This document shows, piece by piece, positions 41,274 through 49,452 of a stretch of DNA of 64,000 bases (within the stretch, counting starts at the first letter, position 1; each line of letters starts with the position of its first letter). The translations under genes were made by a program, and so were the position numbers. A model generated the notes under the pieces. That model saw only the letters and a program-made list of their open reading frames with translations. It ran no database searches and had not been told where the DNA came from. Source of the DNA: Sphingomonadales bacterium. GTDB taxonomy: Bacteria; Pseudomonadota; Alphaproteobacteria; Sphingomonadales; Sphingomonadaceae. Location of the stretch: positions 62,001 through 126,000 of the forward strand of contig SBGG01000029.1 of NCBI GenBank assembly GCA_006226685.1. The letters are read 5' to 3'.

Positions 41274-43004
41274 TCAGCCCGCTTTGCGGGGTTGCTGACC
41301 GACCGCGCCACCGCCCGGCAAAAGCTGGGGCACGATTTTTTCGGTGGGGCCGAAGGAATGGGTCTTCCCATCCTTGATGAGCAGGACGAGGTTGACCGAT
41401 GCGAGAATGGACGACCGATGCGCGACGACGATGACGATCGCGCCGCGCGCGCGCGCATGGGCGATCGCCTCCGCCAGCGCCTGCTCGCCCTCGCGGTCGA
41501 GGTTGGAATTAGGTTCGTCGAGCAGCAGCAGAAACGGGTCGCCATAAAGGGCGCGGGCAAGCGCGATGCGCTGGCGCTGGCCGCCGGAAAGGGCGCGCCC
41601 GTCCGGGCCGACATCGCTATTATATCCGGCGGGCAGGTGCAGGATCATGTCATGCACACCGGCCAGACGTGCCGCCGCGATGATGTCTTCCGCCTTCGCC
41701 TCAGGGTCGAAACGGGAAATATTCTGCGCGATCGTGCCTTCGATCAGTTCAACATTCTGGGGTACATAGCCGAGATAACTGCCGAACAGGTCGGATGGCC
41801 ATTGTTGAGGCTCCGCACCGTCCAGGCGGACGCTGCCGCCCACCAGCGGCCAAATCCCGGCGAGCCCCCGGATCAGGGAGGATTTGCCGCCGCCGCTCGG
41901 CCCCAATATGGCGAGGGCATCCCCGGCGCGAAGCTGGAAATCGACATTGCGGATCGTCAGGCGGCCGGTCCCCGGCGGGCCGAGGCTGACCTGCCGGGCG
42001 GTCAGTTCTCTGGATGGGCGGGGCAGCATTTCCTCTGTCCCGGTCTCCGGCATGGCGGCGAGCAAGGCTTTCAGGCGCGCCCAGCTTTGCCGTGCGCCGA
42101 CAAATCCGCGCCAGTTGGCGATCGCCGCCTCCACCGGGGCGAGTGCGCGGGACGCCAGTATCGAGCTGGCGAAGATGACGCCGCCCGTCGCTTTCCCGTC
42201 GATCACGAGCAGGGCGCCCACGGTCAGCACGCCGGATTGCAGCACCATGCGCAGGATCTTGGTCAGGTTGCTGAGCGCGGCGATGACGCCGGTCACGCGC
42301 TCCTGCGTCGCGAGGAAACGCCGGCTCGCCGTGACCCAGCGATCGGCCATCCGTTCCTGCATGCCGTTCGCAGCGATTTCCTCCGCATGACGCCGCGTCG
42401 TTTCGGCGAGACGGAGGCGACCCGCATTGAGCTTAGCCAGTTCCTGACTGCGCTTCGCGGTCAGCCGTTCGGTCAGCAGCGTAAGGCCGATCAGGATCGT
42501 GCCCCCCGCCAGCACGGTCAGGCCCAGATAGGGATGCAGCAGAAACAGGATTGCGACGAAGAAGAGGATCCATGGCAGATCGACCAGCGCGGCGGGGCCG
42601 GCGCTCGACAGAAAAGCGCGCAACTGATCGAGATCGCGCACCGGCTGGATGCTGTCAGGTGAGCCGGAACGGGAAAGGCTGCCGACCAGTGCATGAATGT
42701 CGCGGTTGAGATCGACATCGACCCCGGCGGCGAAGTGAATCAGCAGCCGCCCGCGCACATAATCAAGCACGCCCTGAAAAAAATAAAGCACCAGCACCAT
42801 GATGGCGAGGCCGATCAGGGTCGGGATGCTGCGGCTTGGCAGCACCATGTCGTAAACCAGCATCATGTAGAGCGAGCCGGAAAGCAGCAATATGTTGAGT
42901 ACCGCGCTGACCATCGCGACGGAAAGCAGTGCGCGCCGGGCATGAGCCAGCACGGCCGCGATCCGGGCCTTGGTCTGGATTGGCGGGGAAACATTGTCCG
43001 TCAT
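41274..43004 (-). CDS. Type I secretion ABC half-transporter, canonical ATPase (PrtD-like)
   Basis: This 576-residue exporter half has a membrane domain (about 20-310) and an intact nucleotide-binding domain. Walker A is GPSGGGKSS (Lys near 374), followed by Q-loop YVPQ, signature LSGGQRQRIALARALY, Walker B LLLLDEPNSNLD and H-loop VVAHRSS. In layout and length it matches the degenerate half at 33782-35539, and the two domains share YNTRIGPQG/YNSDVGPDG-type segments. No adaptor lies next to it, so it probably shares the HlyD protein 8 kb away. The likely cargo is the RTX protein at 47053-49209. Confidence 0.93.
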   Translation of the reverse strand: MTDNVSPPIQTKARIAAVLAHARRALLSVAMVSAVLNILLLSGSLYMMLVYDMVLPSRSIPTLIGLAIMVLVLYFFQGVLDYVRGRLLIHFAAGVDVDLNRDIHALVGSLSRSGSPDSIQPVRDLDQLRAFLSSAGPAALVDLPWILFFVAILFLLHPYLGLTVLAGGTILIGLTLLTERLTAKRSQELAKLNAGRLRLAETTRRHAEEIAANGMQERMADRWVTASRRFLATQERVTGVIAALSNLTKILRMVLQSGVLTVGALLVIDGKATGGVIFASSILASRALAPVEAAIANWRGFVGARQSWARLKALLAAMPETGTEEMLPRPSRELTARQVSLGPPGTGRLTIRNVDFQLRAGDALAILGPSGGGKSSLIRGLAGIWPLVGGSVRLDGAEPQQWPSDLFGSYLGYVPQNVELIEGTIAQNISRFDPEAKAEDIIAAARLAGVHDMILHLPAGYNSDVGPDGRALSGGQRQRIALARALYGDPFLLLLDEPNSNLDREGEQALAEAIAHARARGAIVIVVAHRSSILASVNLVLLIKDGKTHSFGPTEKIVPQLLPGGGAVGQQPRKAG

Positions 43005-43236
43005 CGCGCCCTTGCATTCGATCCGGGGCAGGGAACGAGCTGCCTGACGGAATTGTCATGCCCATGCCTGCCATATTTGCCGTCAATGCATTGATGGCGT
43101 CGGCATGGGATTACCCGATCCTGATAGCGGGTCATTCTTAACGAAATATTTGCCCTGTTCCAGTGCGCGATTGCTGTCCGCTGCGGAGCGGACCGGTGCC
43201 ATCAAATTCGCGTTGCGCGAATTTTTTAACGGCCTT

Positions 43237-44295
43237 TCAGTTCGTATAGTCGTCCGCCGGTTTCCAGAGCGAAAAGATGTAACGCTTGACGAGGATCGGC
43301 CCGGCAATGCCCGCGGTCAGAAGGATTGGGAAGAAGATCAGGAAATTCCCGTAATCCCAGGACATGAAACGGAGCATGATCCCTTTCGCCAGGCCAATGG
43401 TGATGGTGTTGAGGAGATAGATGGCGAAACTATATTGGCCGAGCGTTTCGAAAAAGCGGCTTCGCGACAATAGACCGCGACTCAGTGCGTGGAGGGCGGG
43501 GAGGGACAGAAAACCGCATAGCAGCACGGATATCTGGATGATGGCGAGCCAGCGGGTGAGGAGGATCGCACCCACGAAAAGTACGACAAAAAGAATATGA
43601 TATTTGTCCAGCAATCTGGTCCATTGCTCAAGGTTTGAGGCCGCGATCATGCCTGCAATGAAGAAGGGGAGGTAGAAGGCAAAACGGTCGAGATACAGAA
43701 TGTCCGGAATGTTGAGGAACTGCATGGCGAGCGAGATAACGAATATAACCCATATATTCCGTATGAACGTCATCACTATGCATAGGAATAATGTCGTCTC
43801 GAACAGGACGAAGATGAACCAGATGGATTTTGCAGCACTTTGGCGAGTGTCCCAGAATATATTCAAAAAATCCGTAAATATGTTGCCGTTGACATTGTCC
43901 ACATGGATTATATTCTGAAGTACATGCTTTCCGATTATGATGAGAATGCCAAATGTAAAAAACGGGATCAGAAGCCGTTTGGCGCGTGAAAGCAGAAAAC
44001 CGCTCCTGTTGGAACGGAAGCGCGCAAAGGCATCGGTATAGGCGAAAATATAGCCGCTCAAATAAATGAAGAAGGGCATGTGGAATGCGTAAACCGCTGC
44101 TCTCAGCATCATGTACCAGTCGTTGCCCTGGGGTGGCCAGCCGGTCACCAGATGTCCGAACACGACAAGGAAAATTCCCAGGCCCTTGGCTATGGTGATA
44201 TCATGAAGGTGAGGGTGCCGTGTGTCTGCCGGACCAGCGAGAGATTGGATAGGCGCCTGATCTATATGCGAGGGCAGTGGCGGATTCTCTCCCAA
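43237..44295 (-). CDS. Acyltransferase 3 / fucose-4-O-acetylase-like membrane protein
   Basis: The 352-residue protein has about ten membrane helices. HDITIAKGLGIFLVVFGHLV carries the family His, FHMPFFIYLSGYIF the second conserved block, and AKRLLIPFFTFGIL the Arg region. FFETLGQYSFAIYLLNTI lies near the C-terminus. This is the short-chain acetyl/succinyl transferase type acting on polysaccharides. Its base composition is clearly more AT-rich than that of the genes on either side, as is the Wzy-like gene after it. Confidence 0.85.
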   Translation of the reverse strand: MGENPPLPSHIDQAPIQSLAGPADTRHPHLHDITIAKGLGIFLVVFGHLVTGWPPQGNDWYMMLRAAVYAFHMPFFIYLSGYIFAYTDAFARFRSNRSGFLLSRAKRLLIPFFTFGILIIIGKHVLQNIIHVDNVNGNIFTDFLNIFWDTRQSAAKSIWFIFVLFETTLFLCIVMTFIRNIWVIFVISLAMQFLNIPDILYLDRFAFYLPFFIAGMIAASNLEQWTRLLDKYHILFVVLFVGAILLTRWLAIIQISVLLCGFLSLPALHALSRGLLSRSRFFETLGQYSFAIYLLNTITIGLAKGIMLRFMSWDYGNFLIFFPILLTAGIAGPILVKRYIFSLWKPADDYTN

Positions 44296-44545
44296 AGTTC
44301 ATCCTCCTTAATAGCCGGATATTTCCCTGTCAGGACATTTCCGGGGACAAGGGGGTATACCGTCCGCCATGGTTGTGTCACAGGGCGTGATTGAAAACAC
44401 TCTGTTAAACGGTCTTGTCGCATAGGAAGATATGGAAGACTAGGCAACTTATATGTGTTTGATGCTTTGGGCATCGCGTTGTGGTTGCAATGGTGGGGGC
44501 AGGATTTATTAGCTGCCAGATGATCTGTAATCGGGGACCTGTTCA

Positions 44546-46126
44546 GTGAAAATTTGGCCGCGCCGTCGCCCTAAGTCAGTGCCTGCCCCGACGCTGGCTC
44601 TTTATACACGCCCTCTGCTTTCGTCGCGGGGGCGGCGAGTGGTGTTGTGGCTTTTGGGGTTGGTGGCGCTTATTTACGGTGTGATGGTGGCAATATTGCC
44701 GCCTGCTTTTTACATGATGATGCTGTCGCCATTGGCGCTCATGTTCGTGCTTGTCGTCTGGATTCTTCCGGAAACCGATAATCCACCAGATCGGTTTATG
44801 GGCCGAATGTTTTTTCTATATTTTATTTCGGCTATTTTATGGCCTTATTATCTTGCGATACAGATTCCGGGGTTCCCGTTAATTGAAATTCGTCGCGCTT
44901 TTTCTGGTCTGGCGACGCTAGCATTATTGGTTTCTCTTTCCGTTTCGCCGCGATTCCGGGCGCAGTTGAGTGAGATATTCTGGGTGAAGCCTGTATTTGC
45001 AAAGATGTTTCTGGCATTTTTATTGGTTCAGATTCTTTCTCTTGGGTTTCCTAAAAGTTATAGTTCGGCGACTTCGGCTTTCGTAAAAGAGCAAATTGCA
45101 TGGACTGCGGTATTTTTTATGTCGCTTTATGTGTTTTCTAAAAAGGGAAATGTTATTAAATGGGTAAAAACATTATGTATTCTTGGAATTATAATATCTA
45201 TTATAGGATTTCTGGAGTATAGAAACCAAGGCATTCTGTGGGCAAACCATATACCAAGTTTTCTGAAGGTAAGCGATCCAGCGATGGAAAACCTTCTGAC
45301 TCCGGTTTTTCGATCCGGGGAATATAGAATTACAACAACATTTTCTGTTTCTCTTGTTTTGGCTGAATTTCTTAGTCTTACCATGCCTTTCTTTCTCCAT
45401 TATGTAGGCTTTGGTAAAAATATTTGGCTACGCATATTATGCGCCGTGGCAGACCTGATGGTGTTCGCCGCTATCGTTCTGACCCAGGCCCGGTTAGGAC
45501 TGGTCGGGGCGATGACCGCTCATCTGGTTTTTGCGCTGATCTGGGCTTTCAAAAGTCGTCAGCGGGATCGTCAGGGCTTGTTGAGTGCCGCGATTGTTTT
45601 CGGGTCGCCTGCCATTGTCTTTGTTGTCGGCTTGGCCGTCATGTTCGTACCGGCCCTCCATGTTCGGTTGCTGGGCGGTGGAACCCATGTCGCCAGCACT
45701 CAGGGGCGCTTCGACCAGTTTCAGGCTGGTATGCCGTTATTGGCGAAGCGCCCACTCTTCGGTTACGGACCGATGCAGGGGGGAGCCGTATTGAACTACA
45801 CCAACGCCGCTGGAGAGGTTTCGATCGATAGCGGTGTGCTGGCGGTTTTGCTCAACTATGGGCTTGTTGGTTTCTTCTTGTATTTCGGGATGATAATTTT
45901 CCTGATTGTACACGGCATGAGAACAGGTTTTGCGGCCAAGGATTGGGAAAGCAGTTTCGCGATGCCGGCTGCTAGTTGCCTGATCGTATGGCTCGCAACT
46001 CGCCTTGTTCTGGCTCAGGAAGATAATTATTCGCTGATTTTCATGGTGATGGCGTTGTTGTTGACGCTTATTTACAGAGCATCACTTTCCGCTGGGAAAG
46101 AGGGCGCTGGCGCTCCTGGACGCTGA
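44546..46126 (+). CDS. Wzy-like polysaccharide polymerase (O-antigen ligase superfamily)
   Basis: A 526-residue multi-spanning protein from a GTG at 44546, with GGGGA about 10 bases upstream. About eleven membrane helices are visible. The large periplasmic loop holds the Wzy_C/WaaL-type GRFDQFQAGMPLLAKRPLFG followed by GYGPMQGG, and LTQARLGLVGAMTAHLVFAL precedes it. The first half (44.7-45.4 kb) is strikingly AT-rich with rare-looking codons, a sign of foreign origin or relaxed constraint. Its stop codon shares the palindrome CGCTGA-A-TCAGCG (46121-46133) with the stop of the convergent beta-helix gene. Confidence 0.82.
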   Translation: MKIWPRRRPKSVPAPTLALYTRPLLSSRGRRVVLWLLGLVALIYGVMVAILPPAFYMMMLSPLALMFVLVVWILPETDNPPDRFMGRMFFLYFISAILWPYYLAIQIPGFPLIEIRRAFSGLATLALLVSLSVSPRFRAQLSEIFWVKPVFAKMFLAFLLVQILSLGFPKSYSSATSAFVKEQIAWTAVFFMSLYVFSKKGNVIKWVKTLCILGIIISIIGFLEYRNQGILWANHIPSFLKVSDPAMENLLTPVFRSGEYRITTTFSVSLVLAEFLSLTMPFFLHYVGFGKNIWLRILCAVADLMVFAAIVLTQARLGLVGAMTAHLVFALIWAFKSRQRDRQGLLSAAIVFGSPAIVFVVGLAVMFVPALHVRLLGGGTHVASTQGRFDQFQAGMPLLAKRPLFGYGPMQGGAVLNYTNAAGEVSIDSGVLAVLLNYGLVGFFLYFGMIIFLIVHGMRTGFAAKDWESSFAMPAASCLIVWLATRLVLAQEDNYSLIFMVMALLLTLIYRASLSAGKEGAGAPGR

Positions 46127-46127
46127 A

Positions 46128-46958
46128 TCAGCGCCTGGACGGTCGCTTTCCGTTCACATTGTTGCGGATGGTACAGCGGGTGCATTCACCGATGTGGATC
46201 GATACCATCCATCGCGCACCCGGCGCGGTGCGGGCGACATTGTCCGTTATGGTACAGTCGCGGCAATCGGAAATGGACACTCCAAGCGGATAGGTGCCGA
46301 AAACCCGGTTGCCGACGATCCTGATCCGGTCGAAACCGCCATCATCCACCCCGTTGCGGACATGGTTGAAGCCTGTAAATCCCTGCATATTGCCTTCCGA
46401 AACATTGTTCAGAAGCTCGACATCCTGTGTGACTCCATATTTGGAGCTGGACCATAGCTGCATGCAATCCGGGTGCCGGTCGTCGGTCCTGAAATCGGAG
46501 CAGATGCTGTCTGAGATGCGTACCCGGCGGGATGATCCGACATTGATGCCGTCAACCTGCATACGCAGCAACTGGGCCTTGGTGATGGCTATGTCCTCGG
46601 CGCGATCAAGAACGATGCCTCGCACGGAATCGGTGAGGACCGGGCCGGTAATGGTAACATGGCTGCTCTGTCTTATCCAGATGCCATAGCCCTCCATCGC
46701 TTTGCCGACAGACCCGGAATAGGTGCCGCCGACGATGGAAATACCAGAAGAAGAGCGTATCCAGACCGACCTGATCTGGGCCTTACCCATGTTGAGGGTG
46801 ATCGGTTGGGGCCAGTTTCGCCCGCGAATGTCGATGACGCCATAAGTGCCGGGGGCAAGGTTGATTGTTGCACCAGAGGGCGCCTTGGCAATGACCGTGT
46901 TCACGGTCTGGGGCGTCGCGCTGAGAGCGGAGGCGAGAAGGGCGAGAGCAGCTATCAT
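46128..46958 (-). CDS. Exported right-handed parallel beta-helix protein
   Basis: This 276-residue protein has a short signal peptide (about 1-16). Parbhelix repeats follow: ITLNMGKAQIRSVWIRSSSG, HVTITGPVLTDSVRGIVLDR, INVGSSRRVRISDSICSDF. The segment DFRTDDRHPDCMQLW, followed after ~20 residues by MQGF, also occurs in the RTX neighbour (DFRPAEGDHPDAIQLW, MQGI), so the two are related. Beta-helices of this kind bind or cleave polysaccharides. A lyase, epimerase or processing role in the periplasm is likely but no catalytic set is recognisable. Confidence 0.8.
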   Translation of the reverse strand: MIAALALLASALSATPQTVNTVIAKAPSGATINLAPGTYGVIDIRGRNWPQPITLNMGKAQIRSVWIRSSSGISIVGGTYSGSVGKAMEGYGIWIRQSSHVTITGPVLTDSVRGIVLDRAEDIAITKAQLLRMQVDGINVGSSRRVRISDSICSDFRTDDRHPDCMQLWSSSKYGVTQDVELLNNVSEGNMQGFTGFNHVRNGVDDGGFDRIRIVGNRVFGTYPLGVSISDCRDCTITDNVARTAPGARWMVSIHIGECTRCTIRNNVNGKRPSRR

Positions 46959-46985
46959 GGAAAAGAATTACCACAGCGAGCCTGA

Positions 46986-47021
46986 TATAAAAAGGGAGGC
47001 CGGCATATCCGCCGACCTCCC
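46986..47021 (-). terminator. Rho-independent terminator after the RTX gene
   Basis: In the minus-strand transcript GGGAGGTCGGC (47021-47011) pairs with GCCGGCCTCCC (47004-46994) over 11 bases with one G-U pair and a 6-base loop, followed by TTTTTATA. It ends the RTX gene transcript and separates it from the smaller beta-helix gene, which therefore needs its own promoter or read-through. Confidence 0.88.
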
Positions 47022-47052
47022 CGATGCAGTGAATATATAGTCCGCCCGCAGA

Positions 47053-49209
47053 TCAGAGTATGATGTCGTGGATATCGATGGAGGTGACGTTCTGGAGAAC
47101 GATGGAGAAGTCGGCAACGGCGTCTCCATCAAGGTCTCCGTTGAGCCAGAGGTCTCCATTCTCGACCACCGCCTGGAGCTGGCCTGCGCTATGGTTGAAT
47201 GCGCTGTCACCGATGAAGGTGAAGGCGTCATTCTTGCTGGTGAGAATATTGGCGTCGATCAGGTTCAGTTCGATCTTGTCCGAACCGTTCTGGAAATCGG
47301 TAATGATGTCGATCTCCGATGCGTTGAGATGGTCGGAACGGAAACGGAAAAGGTCCGAGCCTTCGCCGCCGGTCATGATGTCGGCGCCCGCGCCGCCTTC
47401 CAGCCGGTCGTCGCCCGCGCCGCCGTTCAATATGTCGTTCCCGTCACCGCCTTCGAGCGCATCATTGCCCGCGCCGCCGATGAGAACGTCATTGCCCGCG
47501 CCTCCGCGCAACAGGTCGTCTCCATTGCCGCCGTCCAGATGGTCGTTCCCATCGCTGCCCAGCAATGTGTCATCGCCGTCCAGCCCATAGAGAATGTCGT
47601 CGCCGGTCGAACCGGCCAGCCGGTTATCAAAGGCATTGCCCGTCCCGGTCAGCCCGCCCTTCATCAGGTTCAGCGATTCGATATTATCTCCCATCGTGTA
47701 GCTGATATAGCTATAGACGCGGTCATAGCCTCCATCGGCCTCTTCCTGCACGATATTGCCGGCTTCCCGCACCGTATATTGATCATCGCCTGCGCCGCCT
47801 GCCAATATATGGTCGCCCGCGCCGCCGATGAGAACGTCATTGCCGTCGCCGCCTTCGAGTAATGTTGCCTGACCTTTCAGCACCGTCAGCCGGTCGTTAT
47901 CTGCCGTGCCGCTGACGGTTTGGTAGGTGATGTGAGCCTTTTCGTCCGAACCGCTATCGGGCGAATCACTGCCTCCTGAAAGGGGGGCGTCGGGAGTCTT
48001 TGTGTCGCCTGGTGCCGACGTGTCACTCGGTGTGGATGTATCGCTCGGCGTAGACGCATCGTCCGGTGTCGATGTGTCTGGCGACGTAGCGTCCGGTGTC
48101 GATGAGTCCGGCGACGCATCGACAATGGGGGGCTGTGGTGCGGCAAAGCCCAGTGCGCTGTACAGGCTTGTCAGGTCGAGATGTTGCTCCGTCAGGAAAT
48201 CCGGGTGCAGCTTCAGCCATGACGAAACGACGCTTTCTCCACCATCGGTCGCCAGTGCAATGGCCTGATTGGTCCCGTCCGCGGTTATTGCGGTCGTCAC
48301 ATTGAACCCGTCGACCAGATAGACGGTCGCCTGATTGCCTTCAATCGTCGTTTCCGACAAATTGCTTACGCGGATCCAGGATTTGGAATCCGAATAGCCC
48401 TGCACAATATTGTCGGCGATTACGCTGTCCACCGCACCACCCAGGGTGATGCCATTGCCCATGCCGCCGGACACCAGATTGCCGGTGATCGACACACCGG
48501 AATAATCGGGAGCGCTTCCGGTCGGGGTCTGGATGAAGATGCCCTGCATCATATCCCCGGTGCCCCGTACAATCATATTGTCGGAAATAGTGATGTCATG
48601 CAGCAGTTTGTCGCTTCCGGTCGTCCACAGCTGGATCGCGTCGGGATGATCTCCCTCGGCGGGACGAAAATCGGTGAACAGATTACCGCTGATCGTCAGT
48701 TCTGAATTGTCGGCCCCGCGCACGCCATCGGTACGGATGTCATGAAAGCTGTTGTCACTCACTGTCACACCATCGGTGTTCAGGAGGTTGAGCGCATGCC
48801 AGACCGAGTAGAATTCCGAACCGGTGATCGACACATCGCTGCTGTTCCGAATCATCATGATCGATGATTCCACCCCCGAACCCATATTGTCCGGGCCGTG
48901 GACCTTCAGACCCTCGAAACTGATATCGCTCGAGTTGTAGACAGCAAAGCCATAGTCCCGGTCTTCGACAATTTCCGAGAATTCCAGATTGCTGAACACA
49001 AGGCCGCTCGAGCTGCTCACATTCAGCCCATTCAGCACGGCCATCGACTCCGTATCTGCTGAGGTGATCGTCACGGGGACGTCAAAATGATAATCCTTGA
49101 TCAGCACATCGCCATAAGCGCCCGCCAGCAAACGGATTTCATCTCCGCCCTGTGCCGCGCTCAACGCCGCAGTCAATTCCACGCTGTTGGACACTTCGAT
49201 GATCGACAC
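47053..49209 (-). CDS. Large RTX beta-helix protein, putative type I secretion substrate
   Basis: A 718-residue protein from a GTG at 49209 behind a strong GGAGGG site. It has no signal peptide. Residues ~1-340 form a right-handed beta-helix. Residues ~365-430 are a Ser/Thr/Pro/Asp linker with repeats such as STPSDTSTPSDTS. Residues ~440-650 contain two RTX blocks of GGxGxDxxx repeats (GGDGNDVLIGGAGD and GGAGNDVLIGGAGND types) that bind calcium. The tail ends HDIIL, a typical type I secretion C-terminus. It is probably exported by the ABC/HlyD set of this locus to work on the polymer as lyase, epimerase or anchor. Confidence 0.9.
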   Translation of the reverse strand: MSIIEVSNSVELTAALSAAQGGDEIRLLAGAYGDVLIKDYHFDVPVTITSADTESMAVLNGLNVSSSSGLVFSNLEFSEIVEDRDYGFAVYNSSDISFEGLKVHGPDNMGSGVESSIMMIRNSSDVSITGSEFYSVWHALNLLNTDGVTVSDNSFHDIRTDGVRGADNSELTISGNLFTDFRPAEGDHPDAIQLWTTGSDKLLHDITISDNMIVRGTGDMMQGIFIQTPTGSAPDYSGVSITGNLVSGGMGNGITLGGAVDSVIADNIVQGYSDSKSWIRVSNLSETTIEGNQATVYLVDGFNVTTAITADGTNQAIALATDGGESVVSSWLKLHPDFLTEQHLDLTSLYSALGFAAPQPPIVDASPDSSTPDATSPDTSTPDDASTPSDTSTPSDTSAPGDTKTPDAPLSGGSDSPDSGSDEKAHITYQTVSGTADNDRLTVLKGQATLLEGGDGNDVLIGGAGDHILAGGAGDDQYTVREAGNIVQEEADGGYDRVYSYISYTMGDNIESLNLMKGGLTGTGNAFDNRLAGSTGDDILYGLDGDDTLLGSDGNDHLDGGNGDDLLRGGAGNDVLIGGAGNDALEGGDGNDILNGGAGDDRLEGGAGADIMTGGEGSDLFRFRSDHLNASEIDIITDFQNGSDKIELNLIDANILTSKNDAFTFIGDSAFNHSAGQLQAVVENGDLWLNGDLDGDAVADFSIVLQNVTSIDIHDIIL

Positions 49210-49413
49210 TGCAACCCTCCGATCAGGCGGCCCAAACCGGGAGCGGTTTTCTTGCCACCAGAATTACAGGAGATTTACCGTTTCAGCTCTTGAAAGAGCG
49301 CTTACACTCATAGTTAACAGCTCATTATAATGCGTAACCCCCGGAATAGGGGCATTCTCGGCGAGGCGGTTCAACATATTGGTATGAAATCTATTTCGGA
49401 GTGGCTTCGGTGT

Positions 49414-49424
49414 GGGGGGGGGGG
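49414..49424. repeat. Run of 11 G in the gap between the RTX gene and wzx
   Basis: An uninterrupted G11 tract lies in the 243-base gap between the RTX gene start and the wzx stop. Tracts of this length are prone to slipped-strand mispairing. It is about 205 bases before the RTX start codon, so an effect on its promoter is conceivable but not shown. Confidence 0.6.
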
Positions 49425-49452
49425 CGCTAAAGAAAATCTCCGGCTAGATTGA

